A stretch of DNA of 64,000 nucleotides, from positions 2,343,549-2,407,548 of the forward strand of contig NZ_AP019697.1 in assembly GCF_007164725.1 (NCBI RefSeq). Reading direction: 5' to 3'. The notes under the pieces are model-generated. The model was not told the DNA's origin, made no database searches, and was given only the letters and a program-made list of their open reading frames with translations. Below, piece by piece: positions 33,770-42,772 of this stretch. Position numbers and translations under genes: made by a program. Positions within the stretch are counted from its first letter, which is position 1. Every line of letters starts with the position of its first letter. The stretch comes from Dialister hominis (GTDB lineage: Bacteria; Bacillota; Negativicutes; Veillonellales; Dialisteraceae).

Positions 33770-36700
33770 ATGAGACAATTAAAAAGAAGGGTGACTGTAT
33801 GCCTGATTGCCATGATGGCTGCAGGGAGTGTTTCGCCGCTCGCTTTTGCGGACAGCACGGAAGGGTCCAGGTCTTACGGGCCGGCACTGACGCTGACGGG
33901 GCCTGAGGCTGACCTGGCATCAAAGATTCACTCGGGAACGAATCTTAAGATCGATGTACCGGAGGGCGGGAACCTTGCAGGGACACTGGTTGCCCGCGGG
34001 AAGTACAATGTGATGTTGATCGATGGGACAAAGGGAACGATCGGGAAGGACGATGGCAAAGCTGACGATACGATTACGATCATCGTCCATTCGAAGTATC
34101 TGGACAGTGCTTTCATCAAAAATCATTACGATCTGGATAAAGATTATTCAGGAACACTCACGGTGAATGATCCTATCGTGGCAAAGGCAGAAAAGGGCGG
34201 GACGATACAGATCGAAGGAAAGAATATGAATTTCAACCTGCTCTATGCGCATAAGAACCAGTGGTATGAACCGGCTGATGAGGAAGAGTATCACTCCTCG
34301 GTCATCGTCCACCTCACCGGGGATCTCGTAGCGGGCGATGCGAATAATGAAATCGGAGACCGCAGGAATGACTGGATCAGCCAGAGCGGCATTGCCGGAG
34401 GGTCTTACCGCGTGGGAGATATCCAGACGAGGTCCGGCGAGGGCATCATTTCGGTGGATGCGAATTCCATGACGATCAACAGTGTTTCCGGATTTGAGGA
34501 GACGGAAATCACGCTGAAAGCGAAGGATTTCATCAAGGCGAATAATGTCTCGAACCGGCACGAATCCAAGCTCACGATGCGGGCCAAGACGATCGAGATG
34601 AACGGACTTGGCACAAACAGTGACCTGGCGGAAACGGTCGTCGGCGATGAGAATACGGAATCTCTTACCGTCCATGATTCTGTCGTCCTTTCAGGAGGCC
34701 GGTCGAAGATGGCGCTCACAGGGAAGAGCATCCATCTGGAAGGCGGGCTTGAATTTGATGAAACGAGCACTTCCTCCATCAAGTCAAAGACAGCGGATAC
34801 ATTCTCCATCAAGGGCAATGATGTTTCCATGAAAGGAAATATTATTCTCGCAGGGGATGAAGGCACGATTGAAGCGGACACGCTGACACTGGAAGGGAAA
34901 AAGGTGCAGGCCAAGGGACGCTCGAACGTTTCCATTTCCGCCAATACGATCAATGGCACGATGGACTCACTGAATCTTGATCTTCTGGACACGAGAAATC
35001 CAAAGGAAGAGTACAAGAACACAGTCACAATCGCGGCCAAAAATGGAGGAACACTTGCCATCAAGGATCCGATCATGGTAAAAGAAGGCGGCAATACGCT
35101 GGATATCCACGGCCTTGAAAATCTTTCAGCCGGTGCGCTCATCATGGATGCTGCATCCTACGCAGAAGCAGCGGATTCATCTGTAACGCCTGGCGCAGAA
35201 AATATCAGTCTGGAAAGTATCGCAAATACGAAGGGCAACGCCAGGAACGGCAAGCCGGTCGACCAGTCCATTTCCATCAGCCACTCCGGCACGGCAAAGG
35301 TGGAAGCAGGGAAGACGCTCACTCTGGAGGGCGGCGTGAAGAATATCAACGGGACGGCAGTCCTGTCTGCTCCCGAAGCGCATCTTTACCGCGTCCAATC
35401 TGTCGGATCGGATGTCTATGCAGCTTTGGAAGAAGGAGCAGAAACGACGGTCAATGCGGATTCTCTTTCTCTTGATACGTCGGCAAGCGCGATATTCCTT
35501 GGCAATAAAGTGACAATCAATGCCAAAGAACTGAAATTCAATCCGGAAGGCCATTACTATGAAGCGGCCTCCGCGGATCCTGATCAGGGAATCCCTTATG
35601 ATGTTTCCGCCGATGCAGACGGGCCGTACAAGGATGAAGGCACCGTCTGGGCATCGTATGGCGGTGTCATGGATATCAATATCAGCAAGGGCGGCACTTT
35701 CGAAGGTGCTGCGGCTGTGGATAATGAGAAGATGAATATCGACAAGGATCTTGCTATGTATGCCAAGTATCCGGATTACAAAGAAAGGTTTGGCGCGCTC
35801 CTTGCCAATAAGGCCGGCAAGGTCAATGTCAGCCTGGATGAAGGATCCCAATGGAATGTGACGAAGGATTCAACAGCGTCCTCTCTGTCCATGAAGCAGG
35901 CCACTCTGAATCTTTCCGGAAAAGATGCGCCGGTAACGCTGACTACGGATGATTTCAAGAGTGAGAACGGCACGCTGGCTGTCAAAGTGACGGATGATGC
36001 GCACAGTCTCCTCAATACGAAAACAGCATCCGGCACGGTCTATGTCAGTGCCAACGGAGAAAAGGGCGTGACCCCGGCCTCCGAACTGGCCAAGACAAAG
36101 ATCATGTCTTTTGATCAAGGAAGCAGTGTAACCCTTAAGGGCGTCACCACGATGACGGATGAGAGCATGTACGGCATCGTGACACCAGTCAGCCAGGATG
36201 AAAGTGCAGGCTATGTCGGAGGGAAGTATGAAGTGGATAAGAATGTTGTTTCCGATGAAGCTCTCCGTACGATAGGCGCTGTCAGAAGAGCAGGCCGCTT
36301 CATCATGGCAGGCATGGATGCGCCGCTCTATCCAGACAGCAATGATAAAAATGTATGGGCGCACTGGTCACGCGGCAATTACGGTCCGGGAGACCGGAGC
36401 GGAAGCCACAACGATCTGGCGGCTGGTGTCGATCTCTATCATACCGATCATTCCCGCGCCGGTATTTCTGTCATGCATACGAATTCCTCGCTCGACAGGA
36501 CGGAAAATCTCGGCGAAGTGTCCATGAAGAAGAAATTCACCCGTGTCTTTCTTTACGGGCGTCATGACTTTGCAGGCGGACTCTACGCGGCAGGAGATGT
36601 CTTTGCCGGCGGAATCCGCATCAAGGACACCAGTCTGGTGGATATGAGCACGCGCACAGCGGGAGTCCATGCGGAAGTTGGCGTGGATGTCCCGGCAGGA

Positions 36701-37099
36701 AGGGGCACGATCACACCTCTTGTCCGCGCTGCTTATGCAGGCATCCGCGGATTCACGACGAAGGATGGGGAAGGATTCCCGTTCACCATGAAGGAAAGCC
36801 ATTACAGCTCCTTCTCAGCCGGGCTCAAGGCGTCCCTTCCGCTCTCGCCGGTATCGCTTCTTACCGCTTATGCAGGCTGGGGCATCCGCACCGGATATGA
36901 TATCGACGGCACCATGTCTGATGCGTGGAATGCGATGGACATTTCCGAAAGCGGAAAGGAACACGTCAAGACACTCGGCATCGGCTGCCGCTGTGACGTT
37001 ACGCCATTTGCGCGCCTGTCCCTGTCCGCTGCCCGCGAATTCTCTTCCGGTCTTCATGACGACTGGAATTTCCAAGTCTCTGCAGCCTATAAATTCTAA
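33770..37099 (+). CDS. Type Va autotransporter
   Basis: 1109 residues. Signal peptide 1-27 (VCLIAMMAAGSVSPLAFA). The passenger at about 28-830 is beta-helix-like with repeated short T/N/G-rich strands (for example TIAAKNGGTLAIKDPIMV). The C-terminal autotransporter beta-barrel at about 840-1109 starts near WAHWSRGNYGPGDRSG and ends with the required Phe (VSAAYKF). The passenger function is unknown; no protease triad or RGD was noted. The upstream 170 bp is very AT-rich (TTAATATTAATTAAAGGG) and contains the GGGATG site. Monocistronic. Confidence 0.9.
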   Translation: MRQLKRRVTVCLIAMMAAGSVSPLAFADSTEGSRSYGPALTLTGPEADLASKIHSGTNLKIDVPEGGNLAGTLVARGKYNVMLIDGTKGTIGKDDGKADDTITIIVHSKYLDSAFIKNHYDLDKDYSGTLTVNDPIVAKAEKGGTIQIEGKNMNFNLLYAHKNQWYEPADEEEYHSSVIVHLTGDLVAGDANNEIGDRRNDWISQSGIAGGSYRVGDIQTRSGEGIISVDANSMTINSVSGFEETEITLKAKDFIKANNVSNRHESKLTMRAKTIEMNGLGTNSDLAETVVGDENTESLTVHDSVVLSGGRSKMALTGKSIHLEGGLEFDETSTSSIKSKTADTFSIKGNDVSMKGNIILAGDEGTIEADTLTLEGKKVQAKGRSNVSISANTINGTMDSLNLDLLDTRNPKEEYKNTVTIAAKNGGTLAIKDPIMVKEGGNTLDIHGLENLSAGALIMDAASYAEAADSSVTPGAENISLESIANTKGNARNGKPVDQSISISHSGTAKVEAGKTLTLEGGVKNINGTAVLSAPEAHLYRVQSVGSDVYAALEEGAETTVNADSLSLDTSASAIFLGNKVTINAKELKFNPEGHYYEAASADPDQGIPYDVSADADGPYKDEGTVWASYGGVMDINISKGGTFEGAAAVDNEKMNIDKDLAMYAKYPDYKERFGALLANKAGKVNVSLDEGSQWNVTKDSTASSLSMKQATLNLSGKDAPVTLTTDDFKSENGTLAVKVTDDAHSLLNTKTASGTVYVSANGEKGVTPASELAKTKIMSFDQGSSVTLKGVTTMTDESMYGIVTPVSQDESAGYVGGKYEVDKNVVSDEALRTIGAVRRAGRFIMAGMDAPLYPDSNDKNVWAHWSRGNYGPGDRSGSHNDLAAGVDLYHTDHSRAGISVMHTNSSLDRTENLGEVSMKKKFTRVFLYGRHDFAGGLYAAGDVFAGGIRIKDTSLVDMSTRTAGVHAEVGVDVPAGRGTITPLVRAAYAGIRGFTTKDGEGFPFTMKESHYSSFSAGLKASLPLSPVSLLTAYAGWGIRTGYDIDGTMSDAWNAMDISESGKEHVKTLGIGCRCDVTPFARLSLSAAREFSSGLHDDWNFQVSAAYKF

Positions 37100-37112
37100 T
37101 TGATTTCCATGT

Positions 37113-37163
37113 AAAAAAGGGGCTGTGACGAAATGGTTAATCATTTTGCCACAGGCCCTTTTT
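37113..37163 (+). terminator. Terminator of the autotransporter gene
   Basis: AAAAAGGGGCTGTG and CACAGGCCCTTTTT arms extended by AAATG/CATTT. Confidence 0.85.
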
Positions 37164-37199
37164 CTATTGGAATATTCCATTAAAGGATTATCTAACAAA

Positions 37200-37335
37200 T
37201 GTATTTATTGGTTCTATCTGAAAACCTCAAAACCTCGCTTTGCTCGAAAACTACTGTATTCCCCGGCTTCGCCGGGACCTTCTCCTTCGGAGCACGGTTA
37301 ACACCCTTAAACCTCGCTTCGCTCGAGAAAAAGGA
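37200..37335. repeat. Extragenic repeat modules
   Basis: CTCGCTTTGCTCG, CCCCGGCTTCGCCGGGACC, CTTCTCCTTCGGAGC, CTCGCTTCGCTCGAG. It includes an intact version of the sequence that IS110 interrupted. Confidence 0.7.
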
Positions 37336-37381
37336 AAAGCAGCGTTTTAACGGATTTCGTCACAGTCTCTTTTTATTTCCT

Positions 37382-37738
37382 TTATTTTTCTTTCGGCATG
37401 TGTTCGCAGCCCCAGTCGCAGAGGAGCTCCAGGAAGGGGGTCATGGATTTCCCTTTTTCGGTCAGGTCGTATTCGACTTTCGGGGAAATCTGGCTGTATT
37501 CTTTGCGGCTGATGAGACCGTCGGCTTCGAGTTCTTTGAGGGAGTTTGTCAGGGAGCGGAAGGTGGCGGCTTCGAGGCGGCGTTTGAGTTCGTTGTAGCG
37601 TGTGGGGCCGTTCATCATGAGGCAGTAGATGATGCCCAGTTTGTATTTTCTCTTGATGAGGGACATGGTGTAGTGGAATCCGGTGTGCGTGATGCCGCGT
37701 TCGAATTCTTCGTGCGCAAGTTTCAGGTCCATTTGCAT
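37382..37738 (-). CDS. HxlR-family transcriptional regulator
   Basis: A 118-residue winged-helix protein: SLIKRKYKLGIIYCLMMNGP, TRYNELKRRL, RSLTNSLKELEADGLISRKE, then VEYDLTEKGKSM. HxlR proteins often sense aldehydes or oxidants through Cys residues; Cys here lie near 58 and 108. It is divergent from the nitroreductase gene, with a palindrome between them that is its likely operator. Confidence 0.93.
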   Translation of the reverse strand: MQMDLKLAHEEFERGITHTGFHYTMSLIKRKYKLGIIYCLMMNGPTRYNELKRRLEAATFRSLTNSLKELEADGLISRKEYSQISPKVEYDLTEKGKSMTPFLELLCDWGCEHMPKEK

Positions 37739-37805
37739 CGTCCTTTCTTTCCTATGATGGTACTACGCGTGAGCGGCGCGGGCAAGTACTATATTTCACT
37801 GCATA

Positions 37806-37826
37806 CACTCTACTAAAGTAGTGTGC
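37806..37826. promoter_or_regulatory. Putative HxlR operator
   Basis: CTACT-AA-AGTAG palindrome (37810-37821) extended by CAC/GTG on the outside, in the divergent gap. Confidence 0.5.
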
Positions 37827-37905
37827 TGTCATAGAAATATCGTACTTGTTTAAAAGCTGGCAATGGGTCTATACTTGAAACAGAATAGCGAAGGAGGTTT
37901 TACAT

Positions 37906-38430
37906 ATGAACGAAGTCATGGATGCGCTTGTAAACCGCAGGAGTGTCAGAAAGTACAAGGCGGAGGCTGTGCCGGAAGAGCTTGTGAAGGAAATCGTGGA
38001 AGCTGGGCTGTATGCGCCAAGCGGCATGGGATACCAGAAGCCGGTGATTGTGGCGGTCACGGACAAAGAAACGCGTGATGAGCTTTCTGATCTGAACCGC
38101 AAGGCTGGCGGATGGAAGGAAGGTTTCGATCCCTTCTACGGTGCGCCGGTCGTGATTTCCGTGCTGACACCGAAGGACTGGGACAAGGGCGTCGAAGACG
38201 GAAGCCTTGCCATCGGACAGATGCTTCTTGCCGCTCATGCGCTGGGACTTGGCGGATGCTGGATCCACCGCGCGAAGGAAGTCTTCGAGACGGAAGAAGG
38301 AAAGGAAATCTTGAAGAAGGCCGGCCTTGAAGGGGAATACCTTGGCATCGGCAACCTGGTCATCGGTTATGCAGACCAACAGCCGAAGGCAGCTCCAAGA
38401 AAAGCAGGACGCGCATTTTTCATTAAATAA
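37906..38430 (+). CDS. Nitroreductase-family flavoprotein
   Basis: A 174-residue FMN-dependent nitroreductase-family protein (LVNRRSVRKYKAEAVPEELV, YAPSGMGYQKPVIV, then LGLGGCWIHRAKE). GAAGGAGG precedes the ATG. Divergent from and presumably controlled by the HxlR protein. The natural substrate is unknown; enoate or quinone reduction is possible. Confidence 0.93.
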   Translation: MNEVMDALVNRRSVRKYKAEAVPEELVKEIVEAGLYAPSGMGYQKPVIVAVTDKETRDELSDLNRKAGGWKEGFDPFYGAPVVISVLTPKDWDKGVEDGSLAIGQMLLAAHALGLGGCWIHRAKEVFETEEGKEILKKAGLEGEYLGIGNLVIGYADQQPKAAPRKAGRAFFIK

Positions 38431-38484
38431 TTTCATCATAATAAGAGCGGGAAAACCGCCATGTGGGAACAGGGAGTGAATGAA

Positions 38485-38775
38485 ATGCTGCATAAGGTAA
38501 AAGTGACTGTCATTGATAAGAAACTGTATCCGGAACTGCAGGAAGCATACTGCATGGATCCGAAGTCGGGAGCATGCCCCTGCTACAATGTGGGCGACAC
38601 GTTCATCTTCGAATGCGCTGCTGGCAAGGATGATTTCTGGCACATGGGCCTTTCCGCCCTGGTAAAGGCAGAAGGAAATCCGGACGAGGTCGCAGGCGGG
38701 CCGAAGATGCCTTTCTGCTCGGAAGCATGGGATGCGATTTCCCGCTATATCTACACGGGGCTGCAGGGCGGCTGA
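38485..38775 (+). CDS. TIGR04076 family protein
   Basis: A 96-residue protein with the family pattern: KVKVTVIDKKLYPEL, GACPCYNVGDTFIFE, then GLSALVKAEG and MPFCSEAWDAISRYIY. Conserved Cys residues suggest redox or metal chemistry; function unknown. I chose the ATG at 38485 (GGGAG 8 nt upstream). It is probably co-transcribed with the nitroreductase and HMA genes. Confidence 0.88.
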   Translation: MLHKVKVTVIDKKLYPELQEAYCMDPKSGACPCYNVGDTFIFECAAGKDDFWHMGLSALVKAEGNPDEVAGGPKMPFCSEAWDAISRYIYTGLQGG

Positions 38776-38778
38776 ATC

Positions 38779-39090
38779 ATGCGCGGCTGGATGAAGGATG
38801 AGAGGCAGATGATCTGCTGCTGCTCTGACGGCACGCGTCCGGTTATTTTCAAGATCGACCGTTTGGATTACCAGAGGGTCTCCATCAAGGGAATGGGCTG
38901 CGAGAACTGCGAGAAGAAAATCCGCGCTGCTTTCGAAGCGCTCCCGGGCGTGAAGGAAGTCACCGCTTCTCATGAAACAGGCGTGGCTGAAGTATTCCTC
39001 GAAGCAGGCGTTCCTGAAAAGACAGAGGGCATGTACGAAAAAGCCCTCTCCGGCATCGAAGGCTACGAAGTCACAGGAGTCGAAGAATAA
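38779..39090 (+). CDS. Heavy-metal-associated (HMA) domain protein
   Basis: 103 residues. The C-terminal ~65 form a CopZ-like ferredoxin fold with the metal motif GMGCENC and IRAAFEALPGVKEVTAS. The N-terminal ~30 contain an additional Cys cluster (MICCCSDG). It likely carries or senses soft metals in the cytosol. It starts 3 nt after the TIGR04076 gene. Confidence 0.85.
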   Translation: MRGWMKDERQMICCCSDGTRPVIFKIDRLDYQRVSIKGMGCENCEKKIRAAFEALPGVKEVTASHETGVAEVFLEAGVPEKTEGMYEKALSGIEGYEVTGVEE

Positions 39091-39206
39091 TTATATATAA
39101 GGTAAGAGAGGAGCTGCGGGATGAGCGATCATTTCCGCGGCTCCTTTTCGCTTGCAAACAAGACTCCGCATGCTCTTTCATCTTCGAAAAGTATAAATAT
39201 AGATAC

Positions 39207-39240
39207 GATAGTTACAATTTTGGAAACGATTTTACTATTC
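39207..39240. promoter_or_regulatory. Putative operator before the first Dps-like gene
   Basis: GATAGT-N21-ACTATT, including CGATAGTTACAA. Matched by 40628-40660 (GATAGT-N21-ACTATC) and in part by CGATTGTTACAA at 39901. A -10-like TATACT follows at about 39260. Confidence 0.5.
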
Positions 39241-39321
39241 GAAAATTTGCTTTTCCTGTATACTGAGAACATCAAATTTGAACTGACCCCATGGGTCTTA
39301 TCGTATATAGGAGGAAGAAAT

Positions 39322-39750
39322 ATGGAAAAGAAATTGAATCATTTACTGGCTGATCTCGTGGTGGAATATCATAAGCTGCAGAGCTTCCACTGGTACCTGA
39401 AGGGTTACCACTTCTTCGATGATCATGCAAAGCTGGAAGAATATTACGACGCTATCGCTGAAGCAGTCGACACCGTCGCTGAAGATATGCTGATGCTTGG
39501 CTTCAAGCCGGAAAGCACGATGAAAGGCTTCCTTTCGATCTCTTCTATCGAAGAAGCAAAGAATCAGGAAGTGACTTCTGTAGAAGCTTATGAAGCTGTC
39601 CTTGCAGATTTCAAGTATCTCCTGGATGAAGTCAAGGGCGTCAAGGCAGCTGCTGATGAAAGCGGCGATTACCTCACATCTACCAAGATGGATGATTACA
39701 TCGAATTTTTCTCCAAGGCCATCTGGATGGTTGGACAGGAAGTCAGATAA
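39322..39750 (+). CDS. Dps-like ferritin (copy 1)
   Basis: A 142-residue four-helix-bundle protein of the Dps/MrgA type: LADLVVEYHKLQSFHWYLKG then YHFFDDHAKLEEYYD. The His/Asp/Glu residues of the inter-subunit ferroxidase site are present. It would store iron and consume peroxide as a dodecamer. The ATG with AGGAGG at 39309-39315 is the start; an upstream extension has no support. It is the first of four tandem copies and the most divergent at its C-terminus (lacks the HFPGQD tail of copies 2 and 4). Confidence 0.9.
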   Translation: MEKKLNHLLADLVVEYHKLQSFHWYLKGYHFFDDHAKLEEYYDAIAEAVDTVAEDMLMLGFKPESTMKGFLSISSIEEAKNQEVTSVEAYEAVLADFKYLLDEVKGVKAAADESGDYLTSTKMDDYIEFFSKAIWMVGQEVR

Positions 39751-39773
39751 TCCAAATAAACTTAGTTAACAAG

Positions 39774-39803
39774 AGAGCGGCCCTTCGGGGCCGCTCCTTT
39801 CTA
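39774..39803 (+). terminator. Terminator after Dps copy 1
   Basis: GAGCGGCCC and GGGCCGCTC around a short loop, followed by CTTTC. Confidence 0.8.
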
Positions 39804-40037
39804 TTTCCGGATACTGTCATAATATGCAGTGATTTCCACTGCTCTTTGTGACAGTGCTTATTTATAAATGAGAATAGTAAGAAATTCTTCAATATATGGA
39901 CGATTGTTACAAACCAAAGGAGGAATTTGCTATTTTCTCTGCTTGCTTTGACCTATACTATACACAGATCGAAGGAGAGACCTCCCCGAGAGGGAGCGTC
40001 TTCCAAATATCCATCGTATGGTAAGGAGGAACAAAAA

Positions 40038-40493
40038 ATGGAAAAGGAATTAAATAAATTACTTGCTGATCTGGTTGTTGAGTATCACAAGCTGCAGAGC
40101 TTCCACTGGTACCTGAAAGGTTATCACTTCTTTGATGATCACAAGAAATTCGAAGAATACTACGGAGACATTGCAGACGCTGTCGACGGCGTTGCCGAAA
40201 ACATGCTGAAGCTTGGCCTCAAGCCGGAAAGCACGATGAAAGGTTTCATGGCACTCTCCACAATTGAAGAAGCCAAGAACAAGGAAGTCACTTCTGAAGA
40301 AGCGTATGAAATCATCCTGAAGGATTTCAAACAGCTGCTTGATGAAGTCAAATCCGTCAAAGCTCTGGCAGAGAAGGATGATGTCTATGTCACCTCGAAC
40401 CTGATGGATGACTACATCGAACTCTTCTCGAAGGCTGAATGGATGGTCGGCGAAGAAACCAAGAAGCCGCATTTCCCTGGTCAGGATGCCTGA
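40038..40493 (+). CDS. Dps-like ferritin (copy 2)
   Basis: 151 residues, with the same core as copy 1 (SFHWYLKGYHFFDDHKKFEE, KLGLKPESTMKGFMALST) and an extra tail KKPHFPGQDA. AAGGAGG precedes the ATG at 40038. Upstream it has its own CGATTGTTACAA box and a TATACT-like -10, so it may be expressed separately from copy 1. The tail is shared with copy 4. Confidence 0.9.
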   Translation: MEKELNKLLADLVVEYHKLQSFHWYLKGYHFFDDHKKFEEYYGDIADAVDGVAENMLKLGLKPESTMKGFMALSTIEEAKNKEVTSEEAYEIILKDFKQLLDEVKSVKALAEKDDVYVTSNLMDDYIELFSKAEWMVGEETKKPHFPGQDA

Positions 40494-40627
40494 AGCGGCA
40501 AATCGACGCAAAACAGAATAATTTTGCAAATATAATCAATAAAGTATGATTGAGTAAAAATGAGAGTTCCTGTCGGAACCGGTGAAATTGAGATCGGCTC
40601 TGATGGATGAATCTCAGAATTGAATAC

Positions 40628-40660
40628 GATAGTTATAAAATAAAAGATGATATTACTATC
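40628..40660. promoter_or_regulatory. Putative operator before Dps copy 3
   Basis: GATAGT-N21-ACTATC, an exact counterpart of the site at 39207. Confidence 0.5.
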
Positions 40661-40751
40661 GAAGAAATTCGATTAGCGATACAATATATACAGATCAAGA
40701 GAGAGACCGGAAAGGTTTCCAAGGATACATGTTATAAGGAGGAAATTTATT

Positions 40752-41183
40752 ATGGAAAAAGAATTAAATAAACTGCTTGCTGATCTTGTTGTGGAATATC
40801 ATAAACTGCAGAGTTTCCACTGGTACCTGAAAGGTTATCATTTCTTCGATGACCATGCAAAACTTGAAGAATACTACGACTCCGTTGCTGAAGCTGTCGA
40901 CGGCGTTGCTGAAAACATGCTGAAGCTTGGACTCAAGCCGGAAAGCACCATGAAAGGTTTCCTGGCACTGTCTTCCATCGAAGAAGCCAAGAACAAGGAA
41001 GTCACTTCCGAAGAAGCTTACACCGAAGTTCTGAAGGACTTCAAGTACCTGCTTGATGAAGTTAAATCCGTCAAGGCTCTCGCTGAAAAGGACAACGTTT
41101 ATGTCACTTCCAACCTGATGGATGACTACATCGAAATGTTCTACAAAGCTAACTGGATGGTTGGCCAGGTTCTTAAGAAATAA
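40752..41183 (+). CDS. Dps-like ferritin (copy 3)
   Basis: 143 residues; the first ~35 codons are virtually identical to those of copy 4, including the leader TAAGGAGGAAATTTATT. Ferroxidase residues are conserved. It ends WMVGQVLKK. Copies 3 and 4 are separated by 57 nt without a terminator, so they form one operon. Confidence 0.9.
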   Translation: MEKELNKLLADLVVEYHKLQSFHWYLKGYHFFDDHAKLEEYYDSVAEAVDGVAENMLKLGLKPESTMKGFLALSSIEEAKNKEVTSEEAYTEVLKDFKYLLDEVKSVKALAEKDNVYVTSNLMDDYIEMFYKANWMVGQVLKK

Positions 41184-41240
41184 TAAGGGCACGAACCCGA
41201 AACATACGGAAAGACATACTATATAAGGAGGAAATTTATT

Positions 41241-41699
41241 ATGGAAAAAGAATTAAATAAACTGCTTGCTGATCTTGTTGTGGAATATCATAAACTGCAG
41301 AGCTTCCACTGGTACCTGAAAGGTTATCATTTCTTCGATGACCATGCAAAACTCGAAGAATACTATGATGAAGTCGCTGAGATTGTCGACGGCGTCGCTG
41401 AAAACATGCTGAAGCTCGGCCTCAAACCGGAAAGCACCATGAAAGGCTTCCTGGCACTCTCTTCCATCGAAGAAGCCAAAAACAAGGAAGTCACCTCTGA
41501 AGAAGCTTATGAAAGCGTTCTGAAAGACTTCAAGTACCTCCTGGACGAAGTCAAATCCGTCAAAGCTCTGGCAGACAAGGATGATGTCTATGTCACCTCG
41601 AACCTGATGGATGACTACATCGAATTCTTCTCCAAAGCTAACTGGATGGTTGGCCAGGAAATAAAGAGACCACACTTCCCGGGACAGGACAATAAATAA
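41241..41699 (+). CDS. Dps-like ferritin (copy 4)
   Basis: 152 residues, near-identical to copy 3 at the N-terminus and ending with RPHFPGQDNK like copy 2. Same AGGAGG leader. Full ferroxidase signature. A decayed fifth copy follows. Confidence 0.9.
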   Translation: MEKELNKLLADLVVEYHKLQSFHWYLKGYHFFDDHAKLEEYYDEVAEIVDGVAENMLKLGLKPESTMKGFLALSSIEEAKNKEVTSEEAYESVLKDFKYLLDEVKSVKALADKDDVYVTSNLMDDYIEFFSKANWMVGQEIKRPHFPGQDNK

Positions 41700-41870
41700 G
41701 GAGTCCCAGGGACTTTCAATACTTACTTGACGGAATGAAATCCGCCAAGGCTATCGCAGGGAAAGACAATGCAGCATGGGAAACCTGATGGCTGCATGGA
41801 ACTCTTCTCCAAAGAAAACTAGATGGTTGGTCAGGAACTGAAGTTACCTTCGGCTCCTGACTGGCTATAG
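41700..41870 (+). pseudogene. Decayed fifth Dps copy (3' fragment)
   Basis: GACTTTCAATACTTACTTGA, GAAATCCGCCAAGGCT, CCTGATGGCTGCATGGAACT and CTCTTCTCCAAAGAAAACT follow the order of the last third of the Dps gene, with small deletions and stops. It ends GGATGGTTGGTCAGGAACTG-like sequence close to the functional copies' end. Confidence 0.75.
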
Positions 41871-41896
41871 CATCATCTCCCAATCCAATACGATCG

Positions 41897-41930
41897 AAAA
41901 AAGCGGCGCCCGCAAGGGTACCGCTTTTTT
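41897..41930 (+). terminator. Terminator of the Dps cluster
   Basis: AAAAAAGCGG and CCGCTTTTTT with an inner CCC/GGG pair. Confidence 0.85.
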
Positions 41931-41949
41931 CGTGGGAAGGAAAGAAATG

Positions 41950-42240
41950 AAAGGAAATCAGGACTCAGTACAGCGAAGTTACTATCCGCCCGCGTCGTAG
42001 CGGAGGACTTTGACCTGCCCCAGCGGGGAAGAATGCCTTTGACCTTGCCCTGGAAGGGAAGGTGCCCGACCTTAAATTCTGATGTCGGGCAGATGAGTTG
42101 CATTTCTTCAGCCGCTAGGCTGGTTTTATGGTTTTTTAGAAAATGCATTTTCTAAAGTTGCCGGGAAAGGGGTGCAGTATTCATCGTACTTAAAAATCTA
42201 AAAAGGTTCCTCGAGCATCGCTCGGTTTTATGGTTTTCTC
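41950..42240. repeat. Extragenic repeat block, inverted copy of 50345-50580
   Basis: CTGCCCCAGCGGGGAAGAAT, GACCTTGCCCTGGAAGGG, CCGACCTTAAATTCTGATG, GAAAATGCATTTTC and GGGTGCAGTATTCATCG all occur in reverse complement and reverse order at 50345-50580. It holds no gene. Confidence 0.85.
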
Positions 42241-42249
42241 CCCCACGCA

Positions 42250-42285
42250 AAAGTCGCAGGAATGACTGCTCATTCCTGCGGCTCT
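42250..42285 (-). terminator. Terminator of the tautomerase gene
   Basis: CGCAGGAATGA and TCATTCCTGCG are perfect arms around CTGC. Confidence 0.75.
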
Positions 42286-42297
42286 CTTTTTACTCTT

Positions 42298-42510
42298 TTA
42301 TTTCTTCTTGTTCTTTTCCCTTGCGACGAGGATGGGATCGCCTCCGAGGCCCCAGTTGTCGAGGTCTACTTCGTCGATGACGACGACGGTGCTGGCCGGG
42401 TTCTTGTGAAGAACATTGACGAGAAGGTCAGTGGCGCCTTTGATGAGGGCGGCTTTCTGTTCCTTTGTGATGTTGCCTTCCTTTGTAATTTTAATGTTGA
42501 CGTATGGCAT
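42298..42510 (-). CDS. 4-oxalocrotonate tautomerase family protein
   Basis: 70 residues. Starts MPYVNIKITKEGNITKEQK, so Pro becomes the N-terminal catalytic base after Met removal. EVDLDNWGLGGDPI is the usual late motif. It is longer than minimal 4-OT by a KNKKK tail. The start has AGGAGG upstream. Its physiological substrate is unknown; many such proteins act on 2-oxo acids. Confidence 0.92.
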   Translation of the reverse strand: MPYVNIKITKEGNITKEQKAALIKGATDLLVNVLHKNPASTVVVIDEVDLDNWGLGGDPILVAREKNKKK

Positions 42511-42772
42511 AGTTTGCCTCCTTCCACTGGAAGAAAAAAGGAAATGTTCTGCCTTTATTTTATCGTAAGAACGGTTTTCGGGAAAGGGGAGGAGCGGGAA
42601 TTGAAAACTTTTCTATTTCTTTACAGAAGTACATGAATTATCAAGATTATCAGAGAATCCTCTCATTTTTAATCGATAATTTGCTAAGTTTATACAAAAG
42701 TTTATCAGAACTCTTGCATGAACCTTTTTCAGTAGTAAATGCAATGATTCCTATTTTTGAGAGGAGAATAAA

